The notes under the pieces were generated by a model that saw only the letters and a list, made by a program, of their open reading frames with translations, was not told the DNA's origin and did no database searches. Shown piece by piece: positions 1 to 14,162 of a DNA stretch of 64,000 nt (position 1 is its first letter; every line of letters starts with the position of its first letter). Made by a program: the position numbers and the translations under genes. Source of the DNA: Coenobita brevimanus (lineage: Eukaryota; Arthropoda; Malacostraca; Decapoda; Coenobitidae); assembly GCA_032717465.1 (NCBI GenBank), contig CM064671.1, forward strand, positions 53,226,998 through 53,290,997, read 5' to 3'.

Positions 1-605
1 TTAATTAAAATAATGAAGAATCAACATTTTTTGCTTATACTACAAAACCAGAGTACCGAATTACCAGATTCAAGAAACTCTGAATATGATACATCATTAG
101 TAATGGCGATGCAATATATATTTTTTCACCAGCCTTCAGGCAAAAATTGTTAACAAATGATAGTAACACTAGTCTGTTTCCTCAATTCAGTATGGAAGAA
201 GATTTTTCTTCTGCTGAATGAATGAATGAGTGAATATATTACATGGCAATACAACATCAATGTCATATGCCACCAAACACAGACATTAAAGGAAAGTCTA
301 AATACAATAAAAAACATAAAGAGCAAAAAGAAAAGCAATGCATAAAACAACCCAAAGGTAAAAAGAACCAACGAAAACTAAAAAGTAGTGGAAAATAAAG
401 GTTAAAAAAGAACGTTGCCTTTAAAACACAAACTAAAATACGATAAAGCCTTAAAGTTTGTGCAGAAGGCCAGCACTTAACAGAAAGAAAAAGGTGCCTC
501 TCCCCATAGCACAAGCCTCCTCCCCAAGCACCGAGGAGAGAAGGCACAATCCGTCGTCGGCTTGGCACCCGAAAGGTACCTCCGACGAAGGTCCCCAATA
601 CTGGG
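1..605. other. AT-rich flank, no gene seen
   Basis: No reading frame here resembles a known family and no clear promoter or splice pair is visible. The stretch from about 480 to 605 is noticeably more GC-rich than the rest and abuts the 5' truncation point of the RTE copy that follows, so it is the insertion's left flank. Confidence 0.5.
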
Positions 606-3575
<2,970 letters not shown>

Positions 3576-3984
3576 AAATGTTCCTGAGAGTCACCTCTAA
3601 GCCAGCAGTAATAATATTACCTGACGGGCTTTACCAATTACCCGAGAGAACTCCACCTTAGTCTCGTTGTCACCAAGACCCTCTAAGGACACGTCGAACA
3701 CACATACAATATGCGGCAGTTGCTGGTTCAGCTGAAGCAGGGAAGAGAGAGTTATTAAAAATATGTGGAAAATAACGCAGATACGGCCTATGGTGATATC
3801 GTGAGGTTAAACACACGAAATATAACTCAAGTCTGGCGATCTTTTCTTCATTTCGTTCCCACTGTCTCCAGATAATATATTCATTTTTGGAATAATCGTT
3901 TTGAGCTGTACTAGAAACCTCTGCTAAATTGAACAATATCGTGTGGCAGACCCCTCTCCGTGTGATGACTAAACGAGATACATG
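3576..3984. other. Unassigned spacer
   Basis: I see no gene, terminal repeat or recognisable transposon protein between the (AT)n tract and the Jockey-like remnant. Confidence 0.5.
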
Positions 3985-5552
3985 AAACCACTGAGTGACT
4001 CACTTCATTTCTGCAACATTCACGGCCTTTCCTCTAACTTTCTGTCAGTTGAACACCAACTCTTCTCCTCTAAACCCCAACTTCTCCTCCTCACAGAGAC
4101 CCAACAGTCGGAGAATACTGAAAGCAAACCCGACTCTGTATCCTCCTACTCTCTCTTCACTCACTGCTTAGTCAACAGTAGCAGTTGCGTACTGTATACT
4201 GTATGTATACAACAACATATCTTGCTCTCGTGTTCCTAAACTTGAATAATGAATTCTCTACTCCCAGGCTTCGGCTATCCTGCCATTCCCTAACGAAGTA
4301 TGTCTATGCTGCTTATACGCTAAGCCTATATCTTTCTATCCTTAATGACCTACAGCAGCTTCTACAGCAACGTACCAGTATCCCTGACCGCCTTGGAGAG
4401 AGTTCCAACATATCTGACGTCTTCCTTACAACTAATTCTTCTGCTTACACTTTTAATCTTTCCTTTCCGTCGGGCTCGTCCGATCAAAACCTTATCACCT
4501 TATCCTGCCCTATTGCTCCGGTAAGGCCTCCCAAGCAGCGGCGGCTATGGAACTTTGAACCTACTTATTGGAAGGCCTCCAGACGAACTTCTTTTATTCT
4601 TTATTTTCCTGGAATGATTATTGCATCCATGGCAGAGAGCTATCTGAGTGTGCCTCAGGCATTACAGAGGTAATTCTCTTGGGCATGATAGCATACATTC
4701 TTTTCTCTTATCCTCTGATTAATGCAAAAAAAAAAAAAAAAGAAAAAAAACTTATCACGCTTGGTCTAATATTGTCCATTAGGAGAGGGCCTACGAAAGG
4801 TATCGGAGCCATCCTACCCCCGACTTCCGTCTCGTTTATGTTTGTGGCCGGAATTGTGCTAAGTCTGTTCTTCACTCTGCTAAGAATGAATTTATTTGTC
4901 CCAATTGCTCTGAGCTCACCAATTCAAATTCCTTGCACTTCTTCTAACACATTGACAAAAACCTTCCTAACATCTTTACAACATCATCCTTCCATCCTCT
5001 TTCCAACGCTGATGGCTTTGTGGCAGTCTCAGCTACTGATAAAGCAGAACTCTTCGTTCAGACTTTCTCCTCCGGTTCAACCTTAGACAATTTCTGCGTT
5101 GTTCCTCCATCATTCCCCCTTCTGATTTCCTCATGGTTGATATTAAAATTTCTTCAAGTGATGTATTTTCTCCCATCACTGGCCTTAGTACTAACATACC
5201 ATATGGACCTGATTGTGTTCCTCCTGTTGTCCTCAAGAACTGCGCTTGTGTGCTTACACCCTGCCTAGGCAAACTCGTTCACTTCTGTCTGTCAACTTGT
5301 ACCTTTACTTCGTGCTAGAAGTTTGCTCTTAATCAGCCTGTTGCAAAGAAGGGTAACCTGTCCCATCCATATAACTATCACCCACTTGCTTTAATATCCT
5401 GCATTTCAACTGTTCTTTGATCTAATCTTAAAAAAAAAAAAAAAATCCTATCACAACCTGTCAGTATGGGTTCTACCACGGGTGCTCCACTGGCGATCTT
5501 CTCTGCTACATTTCAGACTCCTGATCATCTTCTTTTCGCGTCTTTTGGGAAA

Positions 5553-5722
5553 AAAATGGGAGAAATGGAGTTCCCCCGAGCTAAGCCCTGTATTGGACTA
5601 TATAGCCCCGCTAGGGTTACAGGAGCGAGCTACCACTCCCGGCAAGGCAGCCCGGGCGAGGCTCGAACTCGCAATCCCCCGATTACGAGTCCAGCGCGCT
5701 ACCACTGTGCTACCGCACCCCC
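5553..5722 (-). mobile_element. tRNA-derived SINE with perfect 16-bp TSD
   Basis: The minus strand begins GTGCGGTAGCACAGTGGTAG. A box-A match (TAGCACAGTGG, 5702-5712) and a box-B match (GTTCGAGCC, 5660-5668) are spaced as in a tRNA. The anticodon-loop position reads CTCGTAA, which would be a CGT (Thr-type) anticodon, but the 3' stem strand has decayed. The 3' part is not tRNA-like and ends in an A-rich/T-rich tail. The direct repeat CGCGTCTTTTGGGAAA flanks it exactly at 5537-5552 and 5723-5738, and the Jockey reading frame rejoins when one repeat and the SINE are ignored. Confidence 0.9.
5702..5712 (-). promoter_or_regulatory. RNA polymerase III box A of the SINE
   Basis: TAGCACAGTGG fits the A-box consensus. 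The B box GTTCGAGCC lies at 5660-5668. Confidence 0.75.
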
Positions 5723-5990
5723 CGCGTCTTTTGGGAAAGCTTTGCCATTGAAATTGACGTCCCAAATGCTTTCGACTGAGTCTGGCATAAATCTTTAATT
5801 TCCAAACTACCCTCTTACTAGTTTTATCCTTCTGTCTGTGCATTCATATGTAGCTTCATTCTGGTTGTTCTAAAGCCACTATTGTAGACGGCCATTGTTC
5901 TTCTCCTAGAGCTGTCATTAGTGGCGTTCTTTAGGGTTCTGTCCTATCACCACTTCTCTTCTTTTTATTCAACAATGAGCTTCTAACCTG

Positions 5991-7016
5991 TACACCCGCT
6001 AAAATAATTATCGACACCCCATGCTTCGATACTCTTTGCAACTGTCATTGGCAAAGGATGCCTTGAATATGCAGTAAGAGTTGGCACACCTGATCCCCCC
6101 CCCCACCTTCAATCTGTCCGCCCCTCCATCCCCCTCCACATTTCTCACTCTCTCTCTATTTCCCTGTATATTAAAATTCCTGTAGTTTCATGTGGTTTAA
6201 AACAAACTATTCTATGCTCGAAGGAAGATCTCAGTACACCAAAGCATTTTCCACTACATGATAAAAAAAATCATGGTGCTATTTGTCTGCCTGACACCCA
6301 TCGTGTCGGAGGTTACCGCCTTAGGATTTTCTTCCACGTTATGATACAGCAACAATCATCATTAGCATTTTAAGAGTGGATTGATGACAAACTGTACTGG
6401 CCTAACTCTCCAGTTTAAACAACACCCCATGAACAACGAATATAAAGTATATACAGTATGTATCATAGAATTGCTATAGGCCTAATATTATCCACATTAA
6501 TGACACGTGAAATTGGTAGTGCATTTATTATAATACATATCACCAGTTTGTCGAAGATGATAACGTCACAGGGGAAGGTCAGTAGGCATATTCGCTTATT
6601 TTAGGATATGCTTTTACCGTGGACTGTTCTCGATATGCATATAATTAGAGGACTGTGTTGCTTACGAATCTGCTTCAGCTTGGGCAATTTGAGCTTCGAG
6701 TGAACAGTAGGAGTTTTAATGTTGGGTCTGAATCTGATCCACATTACACATCATCATCTTCGTTTTTAATTTTTACGGAAACTATGTTGATACTCAAACT
6801 CTCTAAATTACATAAAAGGGAGTGATAATTAAGAAGCAAACAAATTCCTTACTAAGCATTGCTATGAAGCTTCGGATACCAATATAAATTTGAACCCAAA
6901 GCTCAGCAGATCAGAGATACCAACCAGGCACACAAACTCAGTTTATTTTTGGATCTCCCGTCTGCTATGTCAGTTTCTGTGATGCTTGAAGAGTACGATA
7001 TTTTTTTTAGTGGGTG
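5991..7016. other. About 1 kb insertion of unknown type inside Jockey-like remnant
   Basis: The Jockey-like frame stops after the NNELLTCTP residues near 5985 and resumes at TSNRIHSYADD near 7018, so about 1 kb is extra. TGTACA occurs on both sides (5991 region and 7015 region) and may be a short target duplication. Inside I see a C-run at 6095-6106, no long reading frame, no obvious terminal inverted repeats and no known protein. The exact edges are uncertain by some tens of bases. Confidence 0.4.
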
Positions 7017-8098
7017 TACATCTAACCGTATCCACTCATACGCTGATGACTCCACCCTTCACCTTTCCATTTGCAGCAGTTACATCATCAAACAAGGGAT
7101 GAAGCTATTACACATTTATTGTCTGACTTGGTTCATATCTCTTATTGGAGTAAAAATAATCTTGTTGTTTTTATCTTCAAAAACTCAGTTCTTACATCTT
7201 TGAACCCGTAAAAGGTTCCACAGAAGTGTCCTCTAATTTTTACAATATTCATATCAGTCTTTCATCATCTTTAAAAATAGCTGAGGGTTCATTCTCTCGG
7301 GATTTATCTAGGGAAGATCATATTACGTCTCTTGTCTAATCTGCTTCCAAGAGATTAGGTGTGCTAAGTCGACTCCATGCCTTTTTTACTATACCCCTGC
7401 ACAGTTGTTGACTTTGTACAGGGATTTTATTTTTCCCTGTGTAGAGTACATCTGCCATTGTGGGGAGGCTCCCCACATACAGCTCTTCTCAACAAGGTGG
7501 AGTTAAAGGCTTCTCGTTTCATCAGTTCTGCTCCTCTTACTGGCTCCCTTGCAGCTCTGTCTCATCACTGCACTGTTACATCTTTATCTCTTTTCTTTCA
7601 TTATTTCAATAGTCAATTCTCCTCATAACTGTCTGCCTTCATTCCTTCACCACAACGACGGGCACATAGCACCCGCCTAGCAACAAACTGTCATCCTATT
7701 TGTGTCCAACTCTCTAATGCAAGAGTTAATATGACTCTCAGTTTTTCATTTATGCCACAGGCCAACTCTAGAATTATCTTCCTTTGTCTGTATTTCCCAC
7801 TGTCTGTGACATCAAGTCTTTCAAACGCTGTGTGTTCTGGCATCTCGAAATTAATGGTTGTTCATTTTGGTTCTCTGATACATTGTTTTTGCATTTCGAA
7901 GGGAAGAATCTTATGGGCTTCTGGCCTTTAATTCGTTCTTCCTTGCATAAAAAAATAAATAAATGTTACAGAAAGCCATCACTGGAATCAAGGAGGTTGC
8001 TTTATTCAGTACATACAGTTTAACTTGGAAGAACCTTTCTGCTGGGCATTAACTGCCCATGCGATTGGTATCGGAATATGTGTTGCTGGTGGACTTAC

Positions 8099-8220
8099 TG
8101 TGGCACTAGAGAAGATGTCTCCTTTGCTGGTTATGGTGCAGATAGGACAAAATGGGGGCGTTGCAGTTGACTGAAGAATATCTTTTACCACTCCTGCTAT
8201 TTTCTCACTCCTGGGATTGC
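8099..8220 (-). CDS. Candidate exon 2 of the same gene
   Basis: A splice acceptor (TTATGTTCCTCAG, ending at 8221) is followed by a frame that joins exon 1 in phase. The leftover C from exon 1 plus GC gives Arg, then NPRSEKIAGVVKDILQSTAT, a PPFCPIC stretch and TITSKGDIFSSAT. A perfect donor GTAAGT begins at 8098, so the exon is 122 nt and the two exons together give exactly 62 codons, ending in phase 0. If the donor is not used, the frame stays open to a stop at 8006. Intron 1 would be only 108 bp. No next exon was recognised at lower coordinates. Confidence 0.42.
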
Positions 8221-8328
8221 CTGAGGAACATAAATTAGTCGACAACATGTGACATCCATTGCACATCTGCAGTATGCTCACATATGTAATTACCCGGTTA
8301 TCATGTAATATTTTCAGTAATTACTTAC

Positions 8329-8392
8329 GATTAACTACGGGCAGTTTAGCTGCAGCGGTGATCACAACTAGCAGGAGGAGCTGGTACATCAT
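8329..8392 (-). CDS. Candidate exon 1 of a secreted or membrane protein (signal peptide)
   Basis: On the minus strand two adjacent ATGs at 8392 and 8389 open a frame of 21 codons, MMYQLLLLVVITAAAKLPVV then Asn. It has a hydrophobic core of Leu and Val followed by small residues, which is a textbook signal peptide. It runs into a strong splice donor, C|GTAAGTAA at 8328-8321, leaving phase 1. I do not recognise the protein with certainty. The layout of a signal peptide followed by a VVKDILQ-type helix recalls the N-terminus of decapod ionotropic receptors, but this is a guess from pattern only. It lies just downstream of the Jockey-like remnant, so later exons could be lost or further away. Confidence 0.45.
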
Positions 8393-8765
8393 CACTGTAG
8401 CTGACTGGCTCTGTAGGTTGAAACAAGATTATCATCACCTCATCCTACATTACCACATTCTATAGTTAACCTGAAGAAAAGTTCGACATGCCATAAGATA
8501 TGATATTGTGGTCTCATTTTGCTGTTGATATAAGCAACATCCATTACCATTATTATATTAACAACATGAGCATCATTATTATGATCCGTCATGAATAATT
8601 TATTCGAGCAGAAACAATAATCAGTAGTAGTGTTTTTGTGATTGCTGGGAGAGGAAACTGTGAATGCAGTTTGACCCTAAGGACTTCATGATACAATTGA
8701 CAGAATAAGGTCTGACATTCATTTTTTATCGTCCGCCTTTAGAAAGCGGAATGATAATGTTTTTG

Positions 8766-8766
<1 letters not shown>
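8393..8766. other. Spacer upstream of the candidate gene
   Basis: This would contain the promoter of the minus-strand exon pair. I see no clear TATA box or initiator and nothing else recognisable. Confidence 0.4.

Positions 8767-8828
<62 letters not shown>
8767..8828. repeat. (CT)n microsatellite
   Basis: Pure CT tract of about 60 bp. It is the 3'-side flank of the minus-strand CR1-like copy 1. Confidence 0.95.
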
Positions 8829-8832
<4 letters not shown>

Positions 8833-8881
8833 GTGTTCTTACCTAATTGTTCTTACCTAATTGTATCTTTACAGGAATGAG

Positions 8882-9148
8882 TCAAGCTCGTACTGTCCCG
8901 TGTCTTAAACCATATTTATCGTACATATCCTTAAATTTGTGAATTGTTTTGGCGCACACTATTTCATTTGGTAGTGCATTCCATTGATCAATTGCTCTGT
9001 TTGGGAAACTGAATTTCCTTACGTCTTTATCACCTCTCTTCTTATGCAGTTTTTTGCAGTGTCCTCTTGCTGATGCTTCTCCATATGTTAAGTAATCATT
9101 TATGTCTATTTTCTCCTTTCCTGATATGTACTTATATAGCATTATCAT
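8882..9148 (-). pseudogene. CR1-like ORF2 C-terminal domain fragment
   Basis: Encodes YLTYGEASARGHCKKL, then DVRKFSFPNRAIDQWNALP. This is the post-RT block (usually RKFFFSNRVVDKWNSLP-like) at the C-terminus of CR1/L2-type ORF2. It ends with a stop just before the terminal AATTAGGTAAGAAC repeats. Confidence 0.8.
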
Positions 9149-9516
9149 GTCACCTCTTTTCCTTCTCTCCTGTAGTGTTGGTAGATTCAGTTTGTTTAGT
9201 CTTTCTTCGTAGCTTAGGTCCCTTAAGCTTGGTATCCATCTTGTAGCGGCCCTTTGAACATTTTCGATCTTGTCTATATGCTTTTTGAGATGAGGACTCC
9301 GGACTACTGATGCATATTCCAGGGTTGGTCAAATGAATGATGTTATTATCCTTCTTAGCATGTCTTCATTTATGTATGTGAATGCTATTCTCATATTTGC
9401 AAGCAGTGTATACATGTTCCGTACCTTCTCGCTGATGTGGTCAGCCGGAGATAGTCTGTTATTGATAATCACACCTAGGTCTTTCTCTCTTTCTGATGTG
9501 TATAGGGTTTTATTTC

Positions 9517-10554
9517 CTAACTTATAATCCCAATAGGTCTTTTTCCACTTTTACCAAACTTGATTACATGACACTTGTCCACATTGAATTCCATTTGCCA
9601 TGTACTACTCCATTCATGAAGTTTATTTAATTCTTCTTGTAGTTCTTTACAAGAGTCTGTGTTAGTAATTCTCCTTTGTATTTTTGCATCATCTGCAAAC
9701 ATATTCAGATAGCTCTCATTTCCAGTGTTACTGTTTATATCATTTATATACACTAAAAACATGATTGGTGCCAGCACTGAACCCTGTGGTACTCCACTAG
9801 TCACTTCTGTTCATGATGAATAGTTTCCTCTTAGTACTGTCCTCATTTCTCTTTTTATGAGAAAGTCTTGCATCCAATAAAACAGTTTGCCTCGAATTCC
9901 TCCTTGATGGTACAGTTTCCATAAAAGTCTTTGGTGTGGTACTGTGTCAAAAGCTTTCTTGAAATCTAAATAGATACTGTCCACCCATCCTTCCCTTTCC
10001 TGTATTGTGTTTGTTACTCTGTCATAGTAGCTCAATAGATTAGTAACACATGATTTTCCTTTTCTGAAACCAAACTGTCTTTCTGTTATCATATTGTGTT
10101 CTTCTAGATGATTTACCCAAGCTTTTCTTATAAGATTTTCTAATACCTTGCTTACAACACTGGTCAGTGATACTGGTCGGTAGTTGAGTGGATTTTGTCT
10201 ATTTCCTTTCTTGAATAATGGGACAATATTTGCTTTTTTCCAAATATCAGATAGTTTACCTTGACTCAAGGATTTCTTGAAAATTAAAAATAATGGTTTA
10301 CTTAACTCCTTTGCACATTCTCGTAATACCCAACATGAAATTTCATCAGGACCACTTGCTTTTCCTCTGTCTAATCTACTTAACTCCTCCTGTATTACTT
10401 TTTCTGCTATTTGTATATCTGGTAGTATGTGTGGACATGCGTGTTCCACATAGTCCCTCTCAAAATTTTTTTCTTCTGTAAAAACTAATTGGAAATTCTT
10501 ATTTAGTGCTTCACAAATATCTTTCTCTTGTGTATAAGTGATTCCCTCGTCCAT
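9517..10554 (-). pseudogene. CR1-like reverse transcriptase core
   Basis: Two in-frame segments (10554-9811 and 9804-9517) are separated by a nonsense codon where copy 2 has Trp. Motifs in order: VLRECAKELS, KKANIVPLFKKG, NYRPVSLTS, QFGFRKGKSC, YLDFKKAFDTVPH, TSGVPQGSVLAPIMF and MFADDAKI. The catalytic Asp pair (FADD) is intact. Without the stop the RT would look competent, but upstream parts are shifted. Confidence 0.85.
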
Positions 10555-10574
10555 AATGGATTGTATTATATCTT

Positions 10575-10922
10575 TTACTTTGGTTTTGCTTCTGATGTAG
10601 CTGTAAATGGTTGATCACTACTTTTATTTATTATATCCTCCTCAAACTGTTTTTGGGCTTCCCTCCTTATTCTTCTATAGTCGTTTCTTTCCTGTTTGTA
10701 ATTATTATACGCCCTTTCACTATTGTGTCTTCTGTATCTATTCCACAACAAATCTCTTCTTTCTTTTGATTTTTTACATTCTGTATTGAACAATTTCTGT
10801 ATTTTCTTATCTGCTTCTTTGTGCTGTGGGATGTACTTCTGGACTCCTATTTCATAAAATTCACAATTTTTTTTATATACAGCATTTAAATCTTGTCCTC
10901 TAAGCTCATTTTCCCAATCCAC
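10575..10922 (-). pseudogene. CR1-like EN-RT linker fragment
   Basis: Lysine- and arginine-rich helical linker (WENELRGQDLNAVYKK, ECKKSKERRDLLWNRYRRHN) between the endonuclease and RT, frameshifted relative to both. The same block is found in copy 2 near 35284-35420 and 35050-35244. Confidence 0.75.
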
Positions 10923-11074
10923 TTCTAAGAAATACTTCTTTAGGTCTTGATAATTTCCCTTTTTATAGTTTAGGCTCTTTTTGTAACTGTCATTGCTGTT
11001 TGCTATGTCATATGCTATCCTGAAGTTATAATTTAGTACTGCATGATCGCTTTTGCCGAGTGGAGGGTGATATA

Positions 11075-11861
11075 TTAAACTGTCATCTCATTTTCTTGCC
11101 TAGTAAATATTAGATCTAGCACTGAAGGTACATCGAGTCCTCTTTTTCTGGTGGTTTCCCTCACATGTTGCGTTAAGAAAAACTCTTGTACGAGATCCAG
11201 GAGCTTTTGGTCCCAACAGCTTTCTTGGCTATTTATATCTAGAGTATTCGAATTTATAGTTGTATTGAAGTCCCCAGGTAGTATAATTCTTTCCGATTTC
11301 TCTTCCATTTTATGTAGCAATGATCTTATACTCTGAATTGTACTCTCTGCCAGGTCCTCATATTTGTCTCTTTCCCATGTGTTTGATCTGGGTGGCATGT
11401 ACTAATTGGCTACAATTACTTTACCTTCAGATGTGTCGATCTCTACTGCAATCAGTTCTACTTGTGATGGTATATCTAGTTTTATTTCCTTGACTTTTAG
11501 ATTTTTCTTAGTTAATATTATAATTCCTCCTCCTTTTTTTTAAATTTCTGTCTCTTCTCCATATATTGTATTCCTCTAAGTTTAGTATGTCATTGGATAT
11601 CCTTGGTGTTAATTTTGTTTCAGTTAGGCATATTATTTGTGGTTCATTTACTCTGACATAATCATTCATCTCTAGAAATTTAGATACCATTCCATCCACA
11701 TTTGAGTACATCAACTTTATCATCTTGTTTATATACTTGTCATGACATGGTTCTACTACCTTCCTCCTTTTTCTTCCATCCTGTTTGTGTACCACTTTCG
11801 TGCCTGCAATCCTATTACTTTGTAAAAAAAATTTCTTCTTCTCCTCTTCTGATCCTCCCAC
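11075..11861 (-). pseudogene. CR1-like APE endonuclease fragments
   Basis: The fragments 11861-11508 and 11398-11075 lie in different frames. They carry LMYSNVDGMVSK, then IICLTETKLTPRI (catalytic Glu block), and RIILPGDFNTTINSNTLD (GDFN). The SDH end block is lost in the damaged stretch near 11040-11075. Copy 2 has a 759-bp insertion within the corresponding region. Confidence 0.8.
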
Positions 11862-11921
11862 ATTTTTTGTTTTTGCTTCCTCCCTTTTCTCTTTGACTAA
11901 TTCCAGTTCCTCTTGTGTTAG

Positions 11922-12260
11922 TCATCTTTTTATCCATACATTTTTGAACTCCTCTTTTTCCATAAGATTCTTTGCATTTTTTAGTATCTCTTCCACAGTG
12001 TTTACACTCTGGAAAGTCACCTTTAGAGGTCTTGTCTTGCTTTTCTCGTATTTCCCTAACCTTTTGTGTTCCTCTATGTCTTTACTACAGATTTCCTCTG
12101 ATACTTCTTTCAGTAAGCTCATTACATTTGCCATCTCCTTTTTGTCTCTTGTGATCTTGTATTTAATTTCTTCCTCTTCTATACCAGTGATTACTATTGA
12201 TTTGTTTATCTCTACTGAATCTCTGACTAACTTTGGATTGTTTTGGATTATTCTTTTCAC
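11922..12260 (-). pseudogene. CR1-like ORF1 (RRM-like) remnant
   Basis: Encodes KRIIQNNPKLVRDSVEINKS, SIVITGIEEEEIKYKITRDK and RPLKVTFQSVNTVEEILKNA followed by a KNVWIKR end. The layout (GI-type strand, then RPLKVTF, then a KNVYI-like strand) is that of non-LTR ORF1 RRM domains, which bind element RNA. A stop separates it from the endonuclease region. Confidence 0.6.
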
Positions 12261-12370
12261 TTCCTTTTAAATGCTTTTTTCCCCACCCTTGTTTCTAAGA
12301 CTTTCTTTACTTTCACCATTTCAGCATACGTGGTTTCTACATCATTTTTGTAGCTTTGCACAGCTTCATT

Positions 12371-12373
<3 letters not shown>

Positions 12374-12444
<71 letters not shown>

Positions 12445-12449
12445 TGTGT
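12374..12449. repeat. (TG)n microsatellite
   Basis: About 75 bp of TG with one TA variant, abutting the 5' end of the minus-strand CR1-like copy 1. Confidence 0.95.
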
Positions 12450-12450
12450 T

Positions 12451-12850
12451 CCCATTATATCTCATGAACGGCTTGAGCTATAAATATGAAACCTTCATTG
12501 TATCAAGATATGGCCAAAATCTTGGCCGAGTTCGCAAATGGGCACTCGGCGTCAAGGTCAAGGTCCAAAAATTGGCTGTCAAAGGTCAACTAGTTTTTAT
12601 CGCCCACCGTTAGCACCATTATATATCGAATTGCTTGAGCTATGAAACCTTCAGGGTATCAAGATATGGCCAAAATATTAGCCGAGTTCGAAAACTGGGA
12701 CTTGGAGTCAACATCAAGGTCACCAAAATGGCTGCCAAACGTCAACTAGTTTTTATCACCCACCTTTCGCACCTTTACATCTCATGAAAGGTTTGAGCTA
12801 TCAACATGAAACCTTCAGGGTATCAAGATATGGCCAAAATCATGGACTTG
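12451..12850. repeat. Degenerate tandem repeat, about 165-bp unit, 2.5 copies
   Basis: Each unit reads a CTCATGAA/GGCTTGAGCTAT start, GAAACCTTCA, TATCAAGATATGGCCAAAAT, GCCGAGTTCG, a TCAAGGTCA, AATGGCTG and CAACTAGTTTTTATC. Units start near 12451, 12616 and 12775. The last breaks off near 12850. The GGTCA-rich part recalls the array at 41740-42210. Confidence 0.75.
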
Positions 12851-13963
12851 GCCAACAGCTCATTCTGCCAGGCGATTAGCATTCGGCTCCCGAATGTTTT
12901 TCTTTCACTTTCAGTATGCATTTCCTGCTTCATGAACGATGGAGTAGCCAATAATTAGTCATCTATTATGGGAAAATTCTTTCCGTATCAAATCTGGAGG
13001 GGATAAATTTGATAACTGCATTGTATGAATATTGCATACAAACTAAATTCACCTCAATATCTCTTGCACAAGATTTGCCTGTTCGTTGGAAACATGACTA
13101 TGGACAATCTATGTTTCTTTATCTGAACAATACCTTTCCTAATCAGACAACTGTTGGTCACAGACAAGGGTGGGTAATGAGAGCCATTAAGAACTGTAAG
13201 AAGGAAATCAAGGAAACTCCGCTGCAAAAGAGGAAGTCAAGAAGTCTCCTAGCTACTCTAAAGGGTAGGTGGTCTTAATACGAAGAATTATATGAGAAGC
13301 TAAAAACAAACATCCTCAAAGCTGATGAGGAAGAAAATTAAAATTTAGAACATACTAAATAGGAAAAAAAAAATGGAGAGTTCTATCATAAATGTAAAAT
13401 TGATTGAAAACCTAATGACCGAGATGAACACAGAAACGATGAATGTATTCTGTATAGCAACATTACCTAAGATCTTCCTTCAAGAATTCGATGGTGAATA
13501 GTACGGGGCCATATTTTGTGATAAGTTTAGGTATTTATTTCATGGCAGACCAGATTTCACCAGTTTTAATTTAATCATTAATTTTATTTGTTGGGACAGG
13601 TGAAAGACACACCCTAGAAGTTGACAGGAGAATTGCCTATTGTGGATGATAAATATGAAGTGGTATTGACTATCAAAGAGATAATTATGAATATAAAAAG
13701 TGGACTATTACCAAACTAATAGAGTTCGATCAGAATTAAACTTTGAAGTTACAGTAGTAAGCTGTAACCAGAATGCTTTACGTACACTCGCAATACTTCT
13801 CACCAGGGGTAAGTCAGTGTTATTGCCTGACAGACGACACCACAATCGAACATACTCAAACCCTCACTGTGGGAGATTTTCATGAAGCTGGCGTCACAGA
13901 CATTTGCCTTTTTTTTATTTTCCTTGATACGTTCCTCCACAGGTGGAAGGAGAATTCTGCATT
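12851..13963. other. Unassigned region with one unrecognised coding-like stretch
   Basis: A frame at 13009-13278 reads LAQDLPVRWKHDYGQSMFLY and a lysine-rich end, then stops. It begins with TTG rather than ATG. Weak coding-like text continues in other frames to about 13900 (TGERHTLEVDRR near 13590). This could be a decayed transposon protein, but I do not recognise the family. Confidence 0.35.
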
Positions 13964-14031
13964 ATGATGATGATGATGATGATGTATATACAACTCTCAT
14001 AAATAATTTAAATTAGCGTATGTTTGTATGA

Positions 14032-14090
<59 letters not shown>

Positions 14091-14128
14091 AGACAAAGGG
14101 AGATTGTAAGCCAGCCTCATGTAAGCAC

Positions 14129-14159
<31 letters not shown>
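13964..14159. repeat. Cluster of (GAT)n, (GT)n and (AT)n microsatellites
   Basis: ATG/GAT repeats at 13964-13984, (GT)n at 14034-14085 and (AT)n at 14132-14159. The (AT)n tract abuts the 5' truncation of RTE copy 2. Confidence 0.9.
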
Positions 14160-14162
14160 GTA

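Larger units (their letters stand above)
3985..7966 (+). mobile_element. Jockey-like non-LTR retrotransposon, heavily decayed copy
   Basis: Conserved blocks appear in order across all three frames. They are the endonuclease start (CNIHGLSSNFLSVEHQL, LLLLTET near 4014-4100), an EN end (SILNDL, IPDR, SSDQN near 4340-4490), the linker (FPWNDY-like near 4606), an RT block (YGPDCVPPVVLKNC near 5200), PVAKKGN and NYHPLALISC (5340-5400), an NAFD-VWHK block (5768-5790), SYADDSTLH (7037-7063), and a C-terminal GQL-NYLP-SVFPT block (7757-7805). Many stops and frameshifts show long decay. A SINE and a roughly 1-kb unknown segment interrupt it. The 3' end is an A-rich tail near 7949-7966. Related to the copies at 43300 and 48661. 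Confidence 0.75.
8835..12373 (-). mobile_element. CR1-like non-LTR retrotransposon, copy 1
   Basis: Minus-strand order is an RRM-like ORF1 remnant, endonuclease, reverse transcriptase and a C-terminal domain. The 3' end consists of two direct copies of AATTAGGTAAGAAC (8835-8866 read on minus), resembling the short terminal repeats that CR1 elements carry instead of poly(A). The element is flanked by (CA)n on its 5' side (12374-12449) and by CACAG plus (GA)n on its 3' side. Length is about 3.5 kb. Several frameshifts and stops make it inactive. Confidence 0.85.

Noticed and set aside
5553..5722. Functional tRNA-Thr gene
   Set aside because: The A and B boxes fit, but the anticodon stem does not pair, a long non-tRNA 3' part follows and a target duplication flanks it. 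It is a SINE.
5598..5843. 81-codon minus-strand frame across the SINE
   Set aside because: Spans the SINE, its target duplication and flanking Jockey sequence, so cannot be an inherited protein.
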